From: Annona cherimola
Taxonomy: Eukaryota; Streptophyta; Magnoliopsida; Magnoliales; Annonaceae
Length of the DNA stretch: 64,000 nt
Direction: 5' to 3'
Assembly: GCA_030490835.1 (NCBI GenBank)
Contig: CM059977.1
Span: 35,671,676-35,735,675 of the forward strand
Below, in pieces: positions 1 to 12,729 of the stretch. Numbering within the stretch: position 1 is the first letter of the stretch; every line of letters starts with the position of its first letter. The position numbers and the translations under genes are program-made. The notes under the pieces were generated by a model. It was not told the DNA's origin. It saw only the letters and a program-made list of their open reading frames with translations, and did no database searches.

Positions 1-231
1 CCTTCTTCCTTAGGCGGGCTGGGCGATACTCTGATGGCAGACTGATTATTGATTTTTTGGGTATGTTCGTCTCTTTATATCTTCTTCGTATAAGTCTTCC
101 CATTTTCATTTGATGTAATTTTGTTAAGCTGGACTGAAGGAAAATAATTTTCAAAAAGATTTTTTTTTTAAAGAAATGGTTGCATTTATAATCTATAATT
201 GCTTTAACTTTTTTTTGATTGGTTTGTATAA

Positions 232-397
232 TATTATATCTTATTATCTAATATTACAATCAAGCAAAATCCTATCTATTTATAGAAGAGACCGCACGTT
301 CTCTGTTATTACGAGGAAGGCCAAATGCTCTTGGAGATGAAAATTGAACCCCTATCTCCATGAGTAATGCTAACTTCCCTAACCGCGCTGCCCGTGT
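232..397 (-). mobile_element. SINE-like fragment
   Basis: On the minus strand this reads like a tRNA-derived SINE. A box-A-like stretch (GGGCAGCGCGGTTAGGG, plus 377-393) is followed by a box-B-like GGTTCAATTTTC (plus 339-350). The 3' part ends with CTTGATTGTAATAT (plus 251-264), exactly the 14 bases near the 3' end of the better supported SINE at 16696-16957. I found no clear target-site duplication, so the limits are approximate. The promoter boxes alone could be chance; the shared 3' end is the main support. Confidence 0.4.
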
Positions 398-499
398 GAC
401 ATAGATGTTTTAACTTTTAGATGTTGCAGTTATACACGTGAATATATTAGAGCTCTGCCGACTCTGTCGAACTTCGAAGTTTTGTCGAACAGCTTATTT

Positions 500-840
500 A
501 AGTGCACCCGGGTGTAAATATTTGTTTTTTTTAATTATTTTTGAAATTATTTTTACAATATTGTTATTCTAAGTATATTTAACATGTGTATCAATTTTTA
601 CCATTTTTGGAGATTTTTAGATATTTTTTTTGAATTTTTTAAAATCAATGGCATTTTAGTAATTTAATAATTTAAAATTACTAAAATGACATTGATTTTA
701 AAAAATTAGAAAAAAATATCTAAAAATCTTCAAAAATGGTAAAAATCGATACACATGTTAAATACACTTCGATTAACATTTGTGTAAAATTTTATTAAAA
801 AATACAAAAAATAAATTTTTACACTCGCATGCATTCTCTG
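500..840. mobile_element. Fold-back (long-TIR) element, copy P1
   Basis: A long imperfect inverted repeat: arms at about 581-665 and 675-759 pair almost throughout, from AACATGTGTATCAA on the left to TACACATGTT on the right. The inner arm matches the other fold-back elements at 8859, 34446, 39604, 50099 and 50565. The outer segment contains GTGCACCCGGGTGTAAA on the left and TTTTTACACTC on the right. Unlike the sister copies, no 9-bp target duplication is visible, and the right tip seems replaced. Non-coding; probably a MITE moved by a Mutator-like transposase. Confidence 0.65.
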
Positions 841-843
841 CGT

Positions 844-1077
844 TGGACATTCCTTTGGCCTTTACTCCGTCATCTCCTCTTCCTCTAACCACCGCACAAA
901 ATTGTGCTCCATTTTTTATTTTCTTCCTCATTCAAGACCACTAGTTGTGAACTTGCAACAACAAATCTGTTAAGCCCTCATTGGTGTCCTCTTCTATGTC
1001 GACTACTTCTACCATAATTGGTATTCATCTTGTACCGCTCACAACTCCAACATTTGACTAATGTGTCCTTAGCTCCA
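844..1077. other. Unannotated stretch before the giant LTR
   Basis: No gene seen. It ends in ACTCCAACATTTGACTA (1044-1060), which recurs exactly at 6484-6500 beyond the giant LTR; CATGCATTCTCTGC likewise occurs at about 828-841 and 6468-6481. The pre-insertion DNA therefore held short local repeats. Confidence 0.5.
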
Positions 1078-4000
1078 TGTGATACCTAGACCCAATTAGG
1101 GCTCATATATGTGCATTTGGCATGTAAACATGAATTATGTATGATTTTATGATATTTTGCAATTAGGGTTATGATTAAGAATGGTGATTAAGATTAATCG
1201 TCAATATGACTAAAGGGGCTTAATGAGGATTATAAAATACTAATGTGGCATGAATATTTATTTTAATTATCATGATTTGATTAATGAAATTAGAATGATA
1301 ATTATGGAATTAAGTTGGAAAATATAGAAAATTCATAACTTGACATCTATAAGGCGGATTGAGATGAAATTTGAAAGATGAGAACATAACTTTGGGATCA
1401 TTCTTATGAATAGATTAGATTAAGAAAAAGGTGGTAGGATTAAGATGATAATTATTTATTTTCATCTCAAACCCAAAAGATAATTTCAAATGATCATAAT
1501 TTGACTTAGAAGAGTCGTATTGCGACGAAACTTGAAACGGGTGAATAAAATTATGTGGTTAACATTATGGAAGGATTGTGTTAAGTTAATTATCATAGAA
1601 TTATACTTAATCAGAAAAATGTGTAACTTTGACTTTGTGCACCATAAAGTACCATAGCATTTATGTAAAAGTAAAGGGATTAAATGCATTATTTAATGGC
1701 ACAAATGAGGTGTCAAAAGGAGGCAATTCCAAGTGAATTTTATGAATGACCTAAAATGCTAAAATTCATAAAAAATCAAGAGCTTAAATTCTTGGTTTAC
1801 ATGACTAAGGAGTAGCCTCCATGAGGCTTGGAATGGTGGCACAATGGGGACGCTCGAGCTTGATATGAAATGATTTTTTTTATTTTTGAAAAATGCAAAA
1901 TCTGCATCTAATTAACCTAGATAGCTAGGGTGAGTAATGGATATTAAATTAGGTTGAATTTTGTGGCAAAAAAATATCATAAGACCCATGACATGTGGAC
2001 ATCTCCAAGGGGACAACTACACGGGCTAGATTTATCTCAAAATTGATGATTTTTCTTATATGATAATTATGTATTTTACTTGGATAAAATGATGCCAACT
2101 CATCAAGGGATAAGAATGCTTTAATTTACCCTCAAACGATGTGGCAAATGTGGGCCCCAAAAATAAAAAATGATGTATATGATGGGGAGCACATGGGATG
2201 ACCATATGGGTATATTTTTGGCATTTAAAAATTATGAAAAAAAGAAACTCAAGGGATTTCTTGGGAAGCAAGAAAGTAGTAAAATAAAAAGAGAAAAGGG
2301 GCAGCAAGGCAAGGGCTGGTCATTCAAGCCAAGGAAGAGAGAAAGAGAGGAGAGAAAGACAGAGAGAAAATGAGAGAAAATTTTCTCGACAAAGGGACAG
2401 TAGCTAAGGTCGTCCTAAGCAGGCCAAGCAAGGAGGAAAAAGAAGAAGAAGAAAAAAAGAAAAAAGGATTCAACAAGGCTTACCCATGTTCATGTTTAAT
2501 TTGGTGAGTATTATGCACTTTTGATTCATATATGTTAACCTAAATCATGTTTAGTTAATAATTAATATAAAGATGATTATCAATATTAAATTCATGGGTA
2601 AATATCTCCTTGAATGCTTGATGAATGATTAAGCAAACCAAAACCCCATATAGATTATGTGTTAATACTTATAAAGGTGAAATGAATCACATGGATATGT
2701 TTATATGTATTGAATCTAGAATATGAAAGAAAAATATGAACGAAACAGTAAATGAATGCGTTTTAGCATGAAAATTTGTGTGAGAACTTATGATAGGGTG
2801 ATTAAGGAACAACCCATTTTCAACTGAAAAGGATAAGCAGGTTGTAAATTAAAAATTCAGAAAAATCAACTTGAACAGGGTTGAACGGGTGTCAGGATCA
2901 GCTGCACCAAATGATTTTTAATAATTTTTATACAAAGAATTTTGAGCTGAAAATTTTATATAATATGGAGTGCATGTTGAGTAACACTTGACAAAAAAAA
3001 AGATTTCTGAAGGGTATAAATATACCTAATACTTAACGTGATTTGAATTGTCTGAAAATTAATGTTGCTATTGAGCAGAATAAAAATACCAAAATAAATA
3101 TAAATACTTCATATGTTGTGCTAGAAATATTTATTTTGGTTAACTTATATAGTTGTTAAGATATGATAGAAATTTCATATTTAAATTCCTTGATTTGATT
3201 GTGATTCAAAAATTAGAGAGATCGGTGTGTCTGATTTCAGCATTATGGACAGATTAAGGAATAAATCAAAATAAACATTAAATTCTAGATTTTTGGAATG
3301 GAATTTAACTTACAATGGGAAATGAATAAGTATCATAAGTGGTTATAAAGGTTTAACATATTAGAAGTGGATTTTAAAAGGAATGGGTACTATGGAAGCA
3401 CAACTTATACCAATGTGAGAATTGGAAAATGGACACCCGACTTGAAAGGCAAGTGGGTTAAGTTAGTTTAACTTAAATCCAAATGGATTTATGTAGGTTG
3501 AAAAACCCTAAGGGATGCAAGCATTTGAATTTGATACATATAAATGAAATGTCATTTTCATTTATCTAGGCAAAAGCAAGGAAAAGTATGGAAGAACAAG
3601 GTTAAGGCTATCTCAGATAAGCAAGCGAATCTTCCAAAATATTGATTTTCTCTTATATGTTGAAATGGTTGAATACGTTTATGATTGATATTTTATTAAT
3701 TTCTTATGAATGGGCAAGCACAAGTTTTGAAAAGGATGACTTTAATGAAAAGCCCCAAGGATTGCTTCATGAGAAGCAAGCAACAATTTTTAAATAATTA
3801 TTTTATCACAAGTGTTGCAAGGAATAAGAATGATTTATATTGATGATTTTAAGAATTTACTTCCAAGTAAGCAAGTTCTTCATGATGTTGTTTTAAAAGG
3901 AAAAAATATTTTAGACTCTTTTTACAAAGAAATACTTCCAAACGAGTTTAAGTTTACAACTATGATTTTGAAAGATAAACAATAAGAGATTTGGCTTATA

Positions 4001-6452
4001 GGAATAAATTGGTTTCTTAATGCTAGACCACTTAAACGTAAGCAATGATTTGGAGATGGTCCATCGGTTTGAAATGATATTAGAAAAGTTTTAATTTCCT
4101 TTAGATTAGGAAATATGCTGCTGAGAATGTCTTGAAAAATATTTATATGGATGTTGTTAAAAAGAGATTTAAGGATGACCAACTTGATAAGTTGATTTCA
4201 TAAAATAGTTTGATTTTGGGTTGCTATAATGACATGCAAAAGGCTATGCAAGTCCCTCTTTATGTAAAAATGGCAAGATGGATATGTGGACAAGGATTTG
4301 ATATCCGAATGGTTAAGAAGGGGATGATACAATTGCATAACCTTTGTGAGCAAAAGGCCCCGAAATGGAAACAAAGAAAATGTTAGGAAAATACTTGGTT
4401 TATTCTTGAAAATCCAAAAGTTTCGAAGTTTCTTTATCATAAGGATTTTAAGATCTATTGTTTTCTCAAGCATTTCAAACGCTTATCAAAACGTCTTACT
4501 CAAAATATTTTTAAAAGGATTTAAAGAAGGTCATCCTAAAACTAGATTTCAAATGATAACTTGTTTAAAGTGGGTGCGCTCGCTTTACAAGTTGACACGG
4601 ACTGCGGTCCGTGATGTTCTTTTTTCAAAATGATTTAAAAAGACATAGACTACGGGCTGTTTTCTGTGAAACTTTAAACCATCCAGACTGCGATTTATGA
4701 TGTTTTATGAAATTATGCTAGCATAATGAACATTAATAATGATGATATATGGTGCTCCAATACAAGAAATAGATCAGTTGTAGAGAAAGGTGGGATATGG
4801 ACAGGGGCCCACTCTACATGTGACCAAGTCGCTAACGGATTGCAGGAGGCCAGCGGCGCCCTTCATGAGATGGGAGAAGATGAAGGAACAACCGCCTAGC
4901 TAGTGTGCTGTTAATGACAGATTCTCTTCCAAAAGATAGAATGATCACTTGCTAAGTGTCACTGCTGGATGAGGAGAAATGCATTTGCATATGTTTTGCT
5001 TTTGAAAAACTCGAAGATTAGGATATAAAAATATTTTTACGAAAAGTTATCCTAAATAGGATTTATGAGTCATTATGAACAAGTTACCTTAAAAATAGGG
5101 TGTTTTACATAAAAGTATAAATAACAAGGATGAAAGAAAATATTTTCTATGCAAATGCTTTCATGAAAATGAATTATATGTTTTATGCCTTGTTTACAAT
5201 AAATAAGCCCCAATATGGAGATTACGAAAAAGGATTTATGTCTTGTTTGTTATAAACAAACCCCAAGATGGGGATTATGAAAAGAGTTGATGTGAAAAAT
5301 GTTTTTGGACATAAAAATATCCATTATTGATATACTTACGCGATAAATGTTTTAGGACATACCAATGTCCGTTGCCGATAAGGTTTATGTGGAAAAAAAG
5401 TTTGGACATAAGAATGTCCATTTCCAAAAGGGTTTATGTGAAAAAGTGTTTTTGGACATAAGAATGTCCATTGCCAAAAGAATTTATAAGAAAAATATTT
5501 TAGGACATATAAATGTTCACTGTCAAAGAAAGTTTATGTTAAAGATATTTTGGGACATTAAATGTCCCTTGGCTAAAGAAATTTATAATGAAAAATATTT
5601 TGGATGTAAAAAGGCCCATTGGTGAAAGAATATTTTACGTAAATGTCTTGGAACATTATAAATGTTCACACAAGACCAAAGAAAATTATTGAAAAAGGGT
5701 AAAACGCATTGTTTTGCCTTAACAAGCCCAGATGTGGCTTGTAAATGGTTTTAAGAATGGATGTCTATGAAAATGTTCTAGGACATAAAATTCCTCTCAT
5801 GAACAAAGGATTATATAACAGTGTATTAGGACATACAAATGTCCTCATGAAAAAAAAAGTGTTCGAGATGTTTATGGGAATGTTTAAAGAAAAGTCTTGT
5901 CTTGAAATGCTTGCTTACTGAGTTATCACTCACATTTATTTTCTTAAACCTTAGACAGGTATCAGGAAGCTCAAGAGATCGTGGACCTGAGCATCTAAGG
6001 AAAGGTAAGAGATGAAATGCAAATGTGGGCTAAAATGATTAGTCAGGATGTGTGAGATGATATGCTTTAATGTTTTAAGCAGATTTATATGAATTTATTT
6101 AAAGTTCTGAGTTCTATGTGAACTGATGATTGAATGTATGTAATGTATGTATGAAAATCTCATAATTAAGTTGAGAGGACCCTTATTGTAAAAGGCAAGT
6201 TGAGAAGTTATGATTGAAATGTGCACTTGATATGTGCAATTGATTAAAAGTGTATTGTCACTTGTAAGATAAATGGAATGAAATATAAAGAAATGAAATG
6301 ATGAAGGAAAAGGAATGAAAAGAAAAAAATTTGGATGAGATCTAATTAAGAACTCACCGCATGATCAGGGCAACAATCCTGATTCATATTTACTTATCGA
6401 TAAGATCTTGGAGTAAAGCTTAGGATGTGATGTCTTAGGTTGGGGCGCCACA
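1078..6452 (+). mobile_element. Giant solo LTR, Del/Tekay-like Ty3/gypsy
   Basis: It begins TGTGATACCTAGACCC and ends GGTTGGGGCGCCACA, a TG...CA pair resembling Del/Tekay chromovirus LTRs. The flanks are CTCCA (1073-1077) and CTCCG (6453-6457), a 4-of-5 match to a 5-bp target duplication. Near the right end, CTTACTGAGTTATCACTCAC and CAGGTATCAGG (about 5915-5970) resemble the R/U5 region of plus-oriented LTRs of this type. No gag, pol, PBS or second LTR lies beside it, so it is best read as a solo LTR left by LTR-LTR recombination. At 5375 bp it is very long for an LTR, although this lineage often has multi-kilobase LTRs. Open frames inside are short and unconvincing. A purine-rich run lies at 2330-2470. 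The lineage assignment rests on terminal motifs only. Confidence 0.65.
5290..5890. repeat. 49-bp tandem array with GGACAT...ATGTCC palindromes
   Basis: Units start at 5307, 5355, 5404, 5454, 5503, 5553, 5602 and about 5650, a spacing of 48-50 bp. Most carry an inverted pair such as GGACATAAGAATGTCC, giving a 6-bp stem and 4-nt loop, followed by a degenerate TTTATGTGAAAAA-type spacer. Two further, more widely spaced units lie near 5791 and 5829. The array lies inside the giant LTR upstream of its putative R/U5 end. It keeps one frame open (5365-5625), but that follows from the repeat and not from a gene. Confidence 0.8.
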
Positions 6453-8849
6453 CTCCGACATTCGACTCATGCATTCTCTGCCTACTCCAACATTTGACTA
6501 CTACCGATCGCAGCTCTGGTGAGCATTGGATTGCTGCCATTCAACATCCCTGTCCCTGCTCCTGTGCTGCTTGACATCCCTGCTCAAAAGCTACTCACAG
6601 CCCTGCTCTTCTTCCTCTCCGGTAACCGCATAGATGCACATAGCCCCTACAGAAGTATTTTCTTCTTCTTTATTTATTTTTTCAATTAAAATATGCAACA
6701 TGGAAAACTAAATTAATAGTTGAAGATCTAAACAAGAATACAAAGCTGGAGCATGCTCATTCCTTAATGTTTAGTTAGCGTTGCTTTACTTGATGACGAT
6801 GATGATATAGCTCATAGGGCTATTCCATTTCTTCTTTGCACATGCAAATTTCAATAATCCTAATTCCCGTATTATTATCAAAAAGAAAGTTGAAGTGCCA
6901 ATTGCTTTTCTTTTCTCTCAATCTGAGATGTTCAAAGCATTTTGTACGTTGACTATAAAACCTTTGTGGTGCATTAGCATTTAAAGAAAGTGGTCATCAT
7001 GTGTGCCGTGTAGCTCATGGTTGGGATAAGCCTCATCTAAAACAAATACAAATGCCATTGAGGTAGAAACTAGAAAGTTTGTTGGAGTAACAACATCTAC
7101 AAATTTGTATGACTAAGATAAAACACCGCATTAACTTTAGAGTTTACAAGTTGCATTTGCATGAAGTTTTTCATTACACCAATCATTTGCCCAAGATTAT
7201 CTTGTTGCAACTTGCTTTGGAAAAACTATGATATTCTAGGAAACATTTCTATTGTATTTGTACCTTGCATGTGGTTTTTTATTATACTATTGTAGTAGGT
7301 AGCTATTCCTTGCAATTTGTCTATTCTTTGAGAAAACATTGTTAATTGCATGATTATTTATGAGTTGTGACTATAATTTATAAATTTTACATTGTACTAT
7401 TCTATGTTGTTATTTGATCATTATATCATCGTTGAATCCATTTGGAAGTGAAAACCACTCTCTTACTCCTACAGGATCAAATGCAACACCAGTAATTGAT
7501 AGGACAATAGATTATGAGTTTGTAGACTTTTAAATTTTCATATTTGTTCAGCGCGTGAGTTATTCTTAATTTTTATGTTATTATGTATGATTTAATTTAT
7601 CAGTTCTTATTAATTTATTTTACTTCTTTTTTCGTTAGACATATTTATAAAAGTGCAATTCATAAATAAGCTGAGATAAATAGGAAGAACTCAAGTGCAA
7701 AGTGTCAAGATTAAAGATTTATTATACATATCAGGTCAATTAATTTTAGTTATTTTTTAAAATTTAATATGTTATATTTGTGCTTATTTAATAAATTTTT
7801 GAAAAATCTTTATCATTTTTTCTGCATGATTTATTGCTATGATTAGAGTCTAACATGTAGGTTTAGGAGTTATGAACATATAAATTTTCAATATATAATA
7901 ATATAATTAATTAAAAATAATTAAAAATTTATAACATCATAAATATGTCATGCTAATGTCACCAATTCAAATCGATTTATTTAACCGGTCGAATTGATTC
8001 GAACCAGATGAGTCTCTTTACCAATTGATCACTGGTTTCGTTCTGACAACATTACTTTAAAATATATCTATAAATCTAATAATATTTCCATGTTGATGTT
8101 ACAATTATATAAAATGAAGCAATGCTAATATTTTATTTGGATGGAGCTTTTCTCCGTAAAAAAATATTTAATAATAGTAATACTATTGAGCTTTCAATGG
8201 TGCAATCATGTAGAACTATTATCTATGATGAAGTGAACTATTATCCGTGTATCATCATAGGTTACTAGATGTACAATTTTACATTTTAGTTAAGGTGCCT
8301 TGTCAATAAATGAAGTACATTTTTATTATGAAATCAAAGTCTATCCCACTTTTTGCATTTGGTATCTTTTATTCAACAAGGATACCAAGTTTAATAAAAA
8401 CAAAATAGGTGCATGAGCTTCATCTACCAAACTTCCTTTTCTAGGTAAAAATTTTCATATTTTTCTTTTTTTCCTATATGAAACTTGGCAACTTAATGAA
8501 CTAAGATATTTCTTGACTTGTGGTAGGGAGCTTGGTCTCCACTATAAGTACGTGGGAGCTTATTGTCTCCCATGTGAATTCATAAGTTTTATTATAATAT
8601 GAAATGAAATGTAATATTTTACGCCCATAAAAAATAAGCACAAACATTTTTTACTTCATCAACATTTAATAGGATAAATAAATAATATTTATAAAATTTC
8701 ATCTCAAGTAGTTTAAGGCATTTACGAAAAATTCATAATGCACAAAGAATTGCCAAAATTATTAATAGAAATTGATCATCTATTTTAGTTTGAATTTTTA
8801 TAAATTTTGTTTTGCTTGCATTGAAATTTTAAAATAGAGATTAAATGCT
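6453..8849. other. No recognisable gene
   Basis: AT-rich DNA right of the giant LTR. The first 200 bases are less AT-rich and contain short repeats shared with 828-1060. I see no ORF with family resemblance, no RNA gene and no clear mobile element. Confidence 0.5.
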
Positions 8850-8858
8850 ATTTATGAA

Positions 8859-9126
8859 GAAATCTTATTTGGTGCACTTAGCTTCATTGCATCTGGGTGT
8901 ATTTAATCTTTTTCATGTGCTTTTAAAAAATTTTATAACGAAAATGCTATTGATTTAAAAATTAAAAAATTTAATAATTTTTAAAATTTGTAAAATTTGA
9001 TAGACATGTTAAATACACTTAAATTAATAATTATATTAAAAATTTTAAAATAATTTTTTTAAAAATAAGTTTTTGCACCTAACTGCACCAAAGCTAAGTG
9101 CACCCAGATGTACCATATTAAATTCC
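8859..9126. mobile_element. Fold-back element, copy P2, 9-bp TSD
   Basis: A 268-bp element flanked by ATTTATGAA (8850-8858) and ATTCATGAA (9127-9135), a 9-bp target duplication with one mismatch. The left tip reads GAAATCTTATTTGGTGCAC; the right tip, reverse-complemented, reads GGAATTTAATATGGTACATC. Its variable segment carries GTGCACTTAGCTT and CATCTGGGTG on the left with their complements on the right. The inner arm GACATGTTAAATACACTT is shared with copy P1. A 9-bp TSD points to Mutator-like transposition. No coding capacity. Confidence 0.75.
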
Positions 9127-9549
9127 ATTCATGAATCATTGTGTTTATGAGATGTTTAAGTGAGATGGCAAACAATACTTGAGTGGGATGGGACACTAAG
9201 CTGCATTCTTAAATAATTAAAAAATGAATATACAAATACTTACCATCTTTTCTTCTTCTTCATTGTAATATTTAAAATAATCTATATTTGAAAATGTTGA
9301 CCAATAACTTTTTAATCCGAAGTTGACTTTTGTTGCATGACATGTTTGATAATTTGACCATTGACTTGTTGATCGTCTAATGTGTCAAGTTGACCATCTA
9401 ATGTGTTCGTTGGATTAGCCGACATGAACTATTGAATTATTGACTTTCTCTTATTGGAAAAATTATGTTCAAAGGTTAATTATTTATAGTTTAACCTAGA
9501 TATGTATTTAAATTTAAAAGAATTCATTTGGATTTAAATTAATAAGTTA

Positions 9550-9680
9550 TTGAGTGGTGTAGATGGTTAAAATTTTACTTGTGATTGAGATGTTGTAGGT
9601 TCAAGTTATTGTTTAGGACAAGTTAAATACATACTTTTTATTTTCCCATTTATGTGCATGCGGGACCAAAAATGAGATAA
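9550..9680 (+). mobile_element. Possible SINE head
   Basis: Plus-strand GTAGATGGTTAA (about 9559-9570) and GGTTCAAGTTA (9599-9609) resemble RNA polymerase III A and B boxes at tRNA-like spacing. The 3' end and target duplication are not evident, so this could be chance or a decayed tRNA-like sequence. Confidence 0.3.
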
Positions 9681-9979
9681 ACATGAACTTAAATTTTAAA
9701 AATCATTCGAGGAGAAAAGCATAAGCAAATGCATGCAACAAATGGAGTAAGTAACCATGAGAAGTTATGGGAGCTTAATAAGTAAGAGGGATAAAATATG
9801 AGCTTAATAAATAAGAGATAAAATGTGTGGATGAACGGAGATGGCCATAGAAAGGGTGGAGTGTGCTATATTTTCTTTTATAAAGAAAGTAGAGTTATTT
9901 TGTTATGGGTTTAACTTATTAGATAAATAATTTGATAAATTACTTATTATGAAATTTATTATATGGAATTATTCATAAG

Positions 9980-10508
9980 TATAACAACTCAGAACTAAAT
10001 CCTACATCAAAAAGGAAAGACAAGTCCTAAGGGTTTATAAGTAAGTCTTAGGTCAAATATGGTATGACGTATTTTAAAATCGTGTGGTTAATCTGTTGGG
10101 CCAAAGTGGACAATATTGCATTACGAGGCCCATAGCATATAAGTCTCAACGTCACTTTTCTATGTCCGTGTGTTATAAGTAGTATCAATGCAGTCCCCCT
10201 CCAGTGGATGTGATTCAAAGAGTCAGAGAGTTGAACTAGTGAAAGTAAGTGTTGTAGGCAGAAGACTAGAGTTAAGTTGTTATTCAAAGACGAACTAAGT
10301 AAAAATTGATAAGCCTATAATAGCCAAGAACGAAATCATACAACAAAAAGGAGAGATAGTTATGATGGTTTATAAATGTTTGTGTCAAATTAAATATAGT
10401 GTGACACATTTTAAAATCGTGTAGCTGTGCTGCTAGCTCAAAGTGTATAACATCATATTATGAGGCCTATAACCTATAAAGGTCACTTTTTCTTGGTCCA
10501 TGCATCTA
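9980..10508 (+). mobile_element. TRIM-like mini LTR retrotransposon
   Basis: Two related repeats of about 195 bp (9980-10177 and 10316-10508) flank a short internal segment. Just after the left repeat comes TAGTATCAATGC (10180-10191), a degraded form of the initiator-Met primer-binding site TGGTATCAGAGC. Both repeats contain an AAATC...ACA segment, a GTGTGACACATTTTAAAATCGTG-like block, an AAAGTGGACAATATTGCATTACGAGGCC-like block and CACTTTT near the end. Total length is about 530 bp with no coding region, the plan of terminal-repeat retrotransposons in miniature. No 5S rRNA-like promoter is seen, so it does not look like Cassandra. The minus ORF overlapping it is chance. Confidence 0.65.
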
Positions 10509-10716
10509 GGAAAGGCTTCGTCTGTGTACTTACATAGCAATGTAGAATAATTGCGTATGCATCTAGTAATTAAGGCTATTGAGCAATATTATCCTACTTA
10601 TAAGTTTGAACTCACTAAAGTAGTGTCCGCTTTAAAAGTATGGGGTCACTATTTGAATAGAAAGAAGAAAGTCGAATATGTAAGTTTGAGGATGGTCTAT
10701 GAACTAAACTAGTTAA

Positions 10717-12169
10717 ACTACAAATCAAAGTTTATCCATGTTCTAATGATTAATAATTAAATTTGAGAATATAATGGTACTAAAAAGTTTGATTTAATGA
10801 TTGAAGCAAGAACTTTGAAATTCAAGTGAAAACAACTCAAGTTGCAAAGTCAAATCGACCTCAACATTGACTTAGGTCAAGTTGATACCCAAGCTAACTT
10901 TAACATTGACTTGGAGTAACTCTATTAAGTTAGAGTTTTAAATGTGAAGCATTGATAGCTAAAGTCGCATCCCAAGTTGACTTAGCTTGCAATTTAGCTG
11001 AAGTCATAACTAAAGCCGACTTAGACATATAACTTGGAATTCTGCAGGCAATGAAATTTTCATTGACTCAAAGTGGAGCATCGAAGTTGCACCCCTAAGT
11101 GAACTCAGCCTGCGACTTGGGTGAAATCGCAATAGAAGTTAACCTCAAAATGCAACTTGGGATCTAACTCAGATTGAAACACTAAAGTCACATGTGACTT
11201 GAGTGTAGCCAAATATGAATTCAATTTAGATCCTGAGACTTGGATTTCTAAGATAAAAGATAGGAACTTGGCTAAGTATAAGGAGTAAAGTCATACCCCC
11301 AAGTTGACCTCACTTGTGACTTAGGTAAAGCCCAAGTGAAGTTGACCCATAGTGGAACTTGAAAAGCATAAGATGAATATTAAAGTTTTGGAAGAAGTTA
11401 GAGGACCGAAGTTGCATATGAATTCGACTCTAGATGTGACTTCAATCACAACGGTCGAAAATTTTGGAGCGTTAGAGCATTTAATGCTCACCACCAATCC
11501 TCCAACTTCAAGTTTCTCCACATCTATTTAAAGCACGTCAAATGGAGTTATGAGGGTTAACAAGAAAATTTATTGAGCTCTTACCTTCCTACTTTCAAGT
11601 AATTAAGAGTGCGATTAAAGACTTTCAAAGCAAGACTCTCAATTTTACTACAAGAGCTAAAACTTCTTATCTTCTTCATTCTCTTATCTGCTCAAGCGTT
11701 TCAATCGCTTTATACAAGTTTGTAAAATGTAGATTTATTTATTACTCTTATTTCCTATTATATTGAGTTACTTGGTTTGGTGTTGGATACCAAGGCGAAG
11801 ATGTAAAATGAGTAATGATCGATTGGAGTATAATTCATCGTTTACTTGTGAGCTTGTTGTAAATGCCTCCTAAAATTAGAATCTAGAAGAGAGCCGAGAC
11901 TCTGGTTGTATTTCTACTAATAATGAAACTCAAGACACAAGGAAGTGTCTGCTTTGAAGAGTAGAGTGGGAAAGTTACCTGAACCATTATAATTTTGCGT
12001 GTCCTTTGTGTCTTTGCATTTATTCCAATTTTTTGCTCTCTTACTAGCTCTCTGTGTTTCATTCAAGGGGATTGATTCAATATATGGTCAAGTTTTAATT
12101 ATCTAAAGAATTTTAATAACCCAATTCATCCTTATCCTCTTAAGTTGAACCAATAATTAAGGACCAACA
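10717..12169 (+). repeat. Decayed sirevirus-type LTR, plus orientation
   Basis: The left edge ACTACAAATCAAAG and the following TAATGATTAATAATTAAATTTGAG match the reverse complement of the LTR end near 55230-55295. The right edge ends AAGGACCAACA (12169), preceded by CCAATTCATCC, the U5 end of the same LTR family. The middle (10830-11470) holds degraded AAGTCGACTT-type motifs. CTAGTTAA lies directly before the left edge (10709-10716) and again 4 nt after the right edge (12174-12181), a possible but offset target repeat. No primer-binding site follows, so it is probably a solo LTR. Confidence 0.6.
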
Positions 12170-12299
12170 CGATCTAGTTAAAGGAATTTGTGTTTGAGTT
12201 TTGTTACTACAAAACCTATTATGATGCAATTAACAATGCTCTTTTGTTGAGAGTGATATTGTTGAACTTAACAGACTTCACCTGAAGAGGGAACGATCA

Positions 12300-12580
12300 C
12301 CAGTAGGGGATCAATCAAGAAAGAAGATGACTAAACAATCTTTCTTATGGCAAAATTAAGGCTAAGGAAGATACGAAGATGGAGGGTTTCAAAAGAAGAA
12401 AAATAGCCTCTAGTGGAATAAATGCAGGAAATTTCATATTAGGCCCTGCAAATGCTTCAACAGCAGGAAGATTGATCATAGGCCACCAAATTGTGTTATG
12501 AACTTTAGGTGTTATAATTGTAGGCAATCAGGTCATATTATTAAATATTGTATAACTGCCAAAAATGTTAGATAACCACA
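12300..12580 (+). pseudogene. gag remnant with CCHC zinc knuckle
   Basis: A short plus-strand stretch encodes a perfect retroelement zinc knuckle of the form C-x2-C-x4-H-x4-C (codons 12510-12551, peptide CYNCRQSGHIIKYC), preceded by in-frame PPNCVMNFR. Such knuckles bind RNA in Gag proteins of plant LTR retrotransposons. The frame closes at TAA a few codons later and upstream frames are broken, so only a fragment of a copia-like gag is left. It lies 340 bp after the decayed LTR ending at 12169, but nothing ties the two together. Confidence 0.45.
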
Positions 12581-12729
12581 GTGAACAAGAAGCTATATGG
12601 GACCTACAAGATGATATTAGTAGAATATGCCTTGAATTATTTGGCAATCTATCCAAACTATTGATAGTTTTAAGGACAAAACTTTATAGGACTTAGAGAA
12701 TTTAAATACCAAAAAAAATTTCTAAGTTG

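Noticed and set aside
2170..2373. Lys/Glu/Arg-rich small ORF
   Set aside because: It follows a purine-rich run inside the giant LTR; no start context or family support.
5365..5625. 86-codon ORF in the tandem array
   Set aside because: Open only because a 49-bp repeat lacks stops in that frame; no protein family match.
5290..5890. CRISPR-like regular repeats
   Set aside because: Units are contiguous and diverge along their whole length with no unique spacers, and the sequence is a plant LTR.
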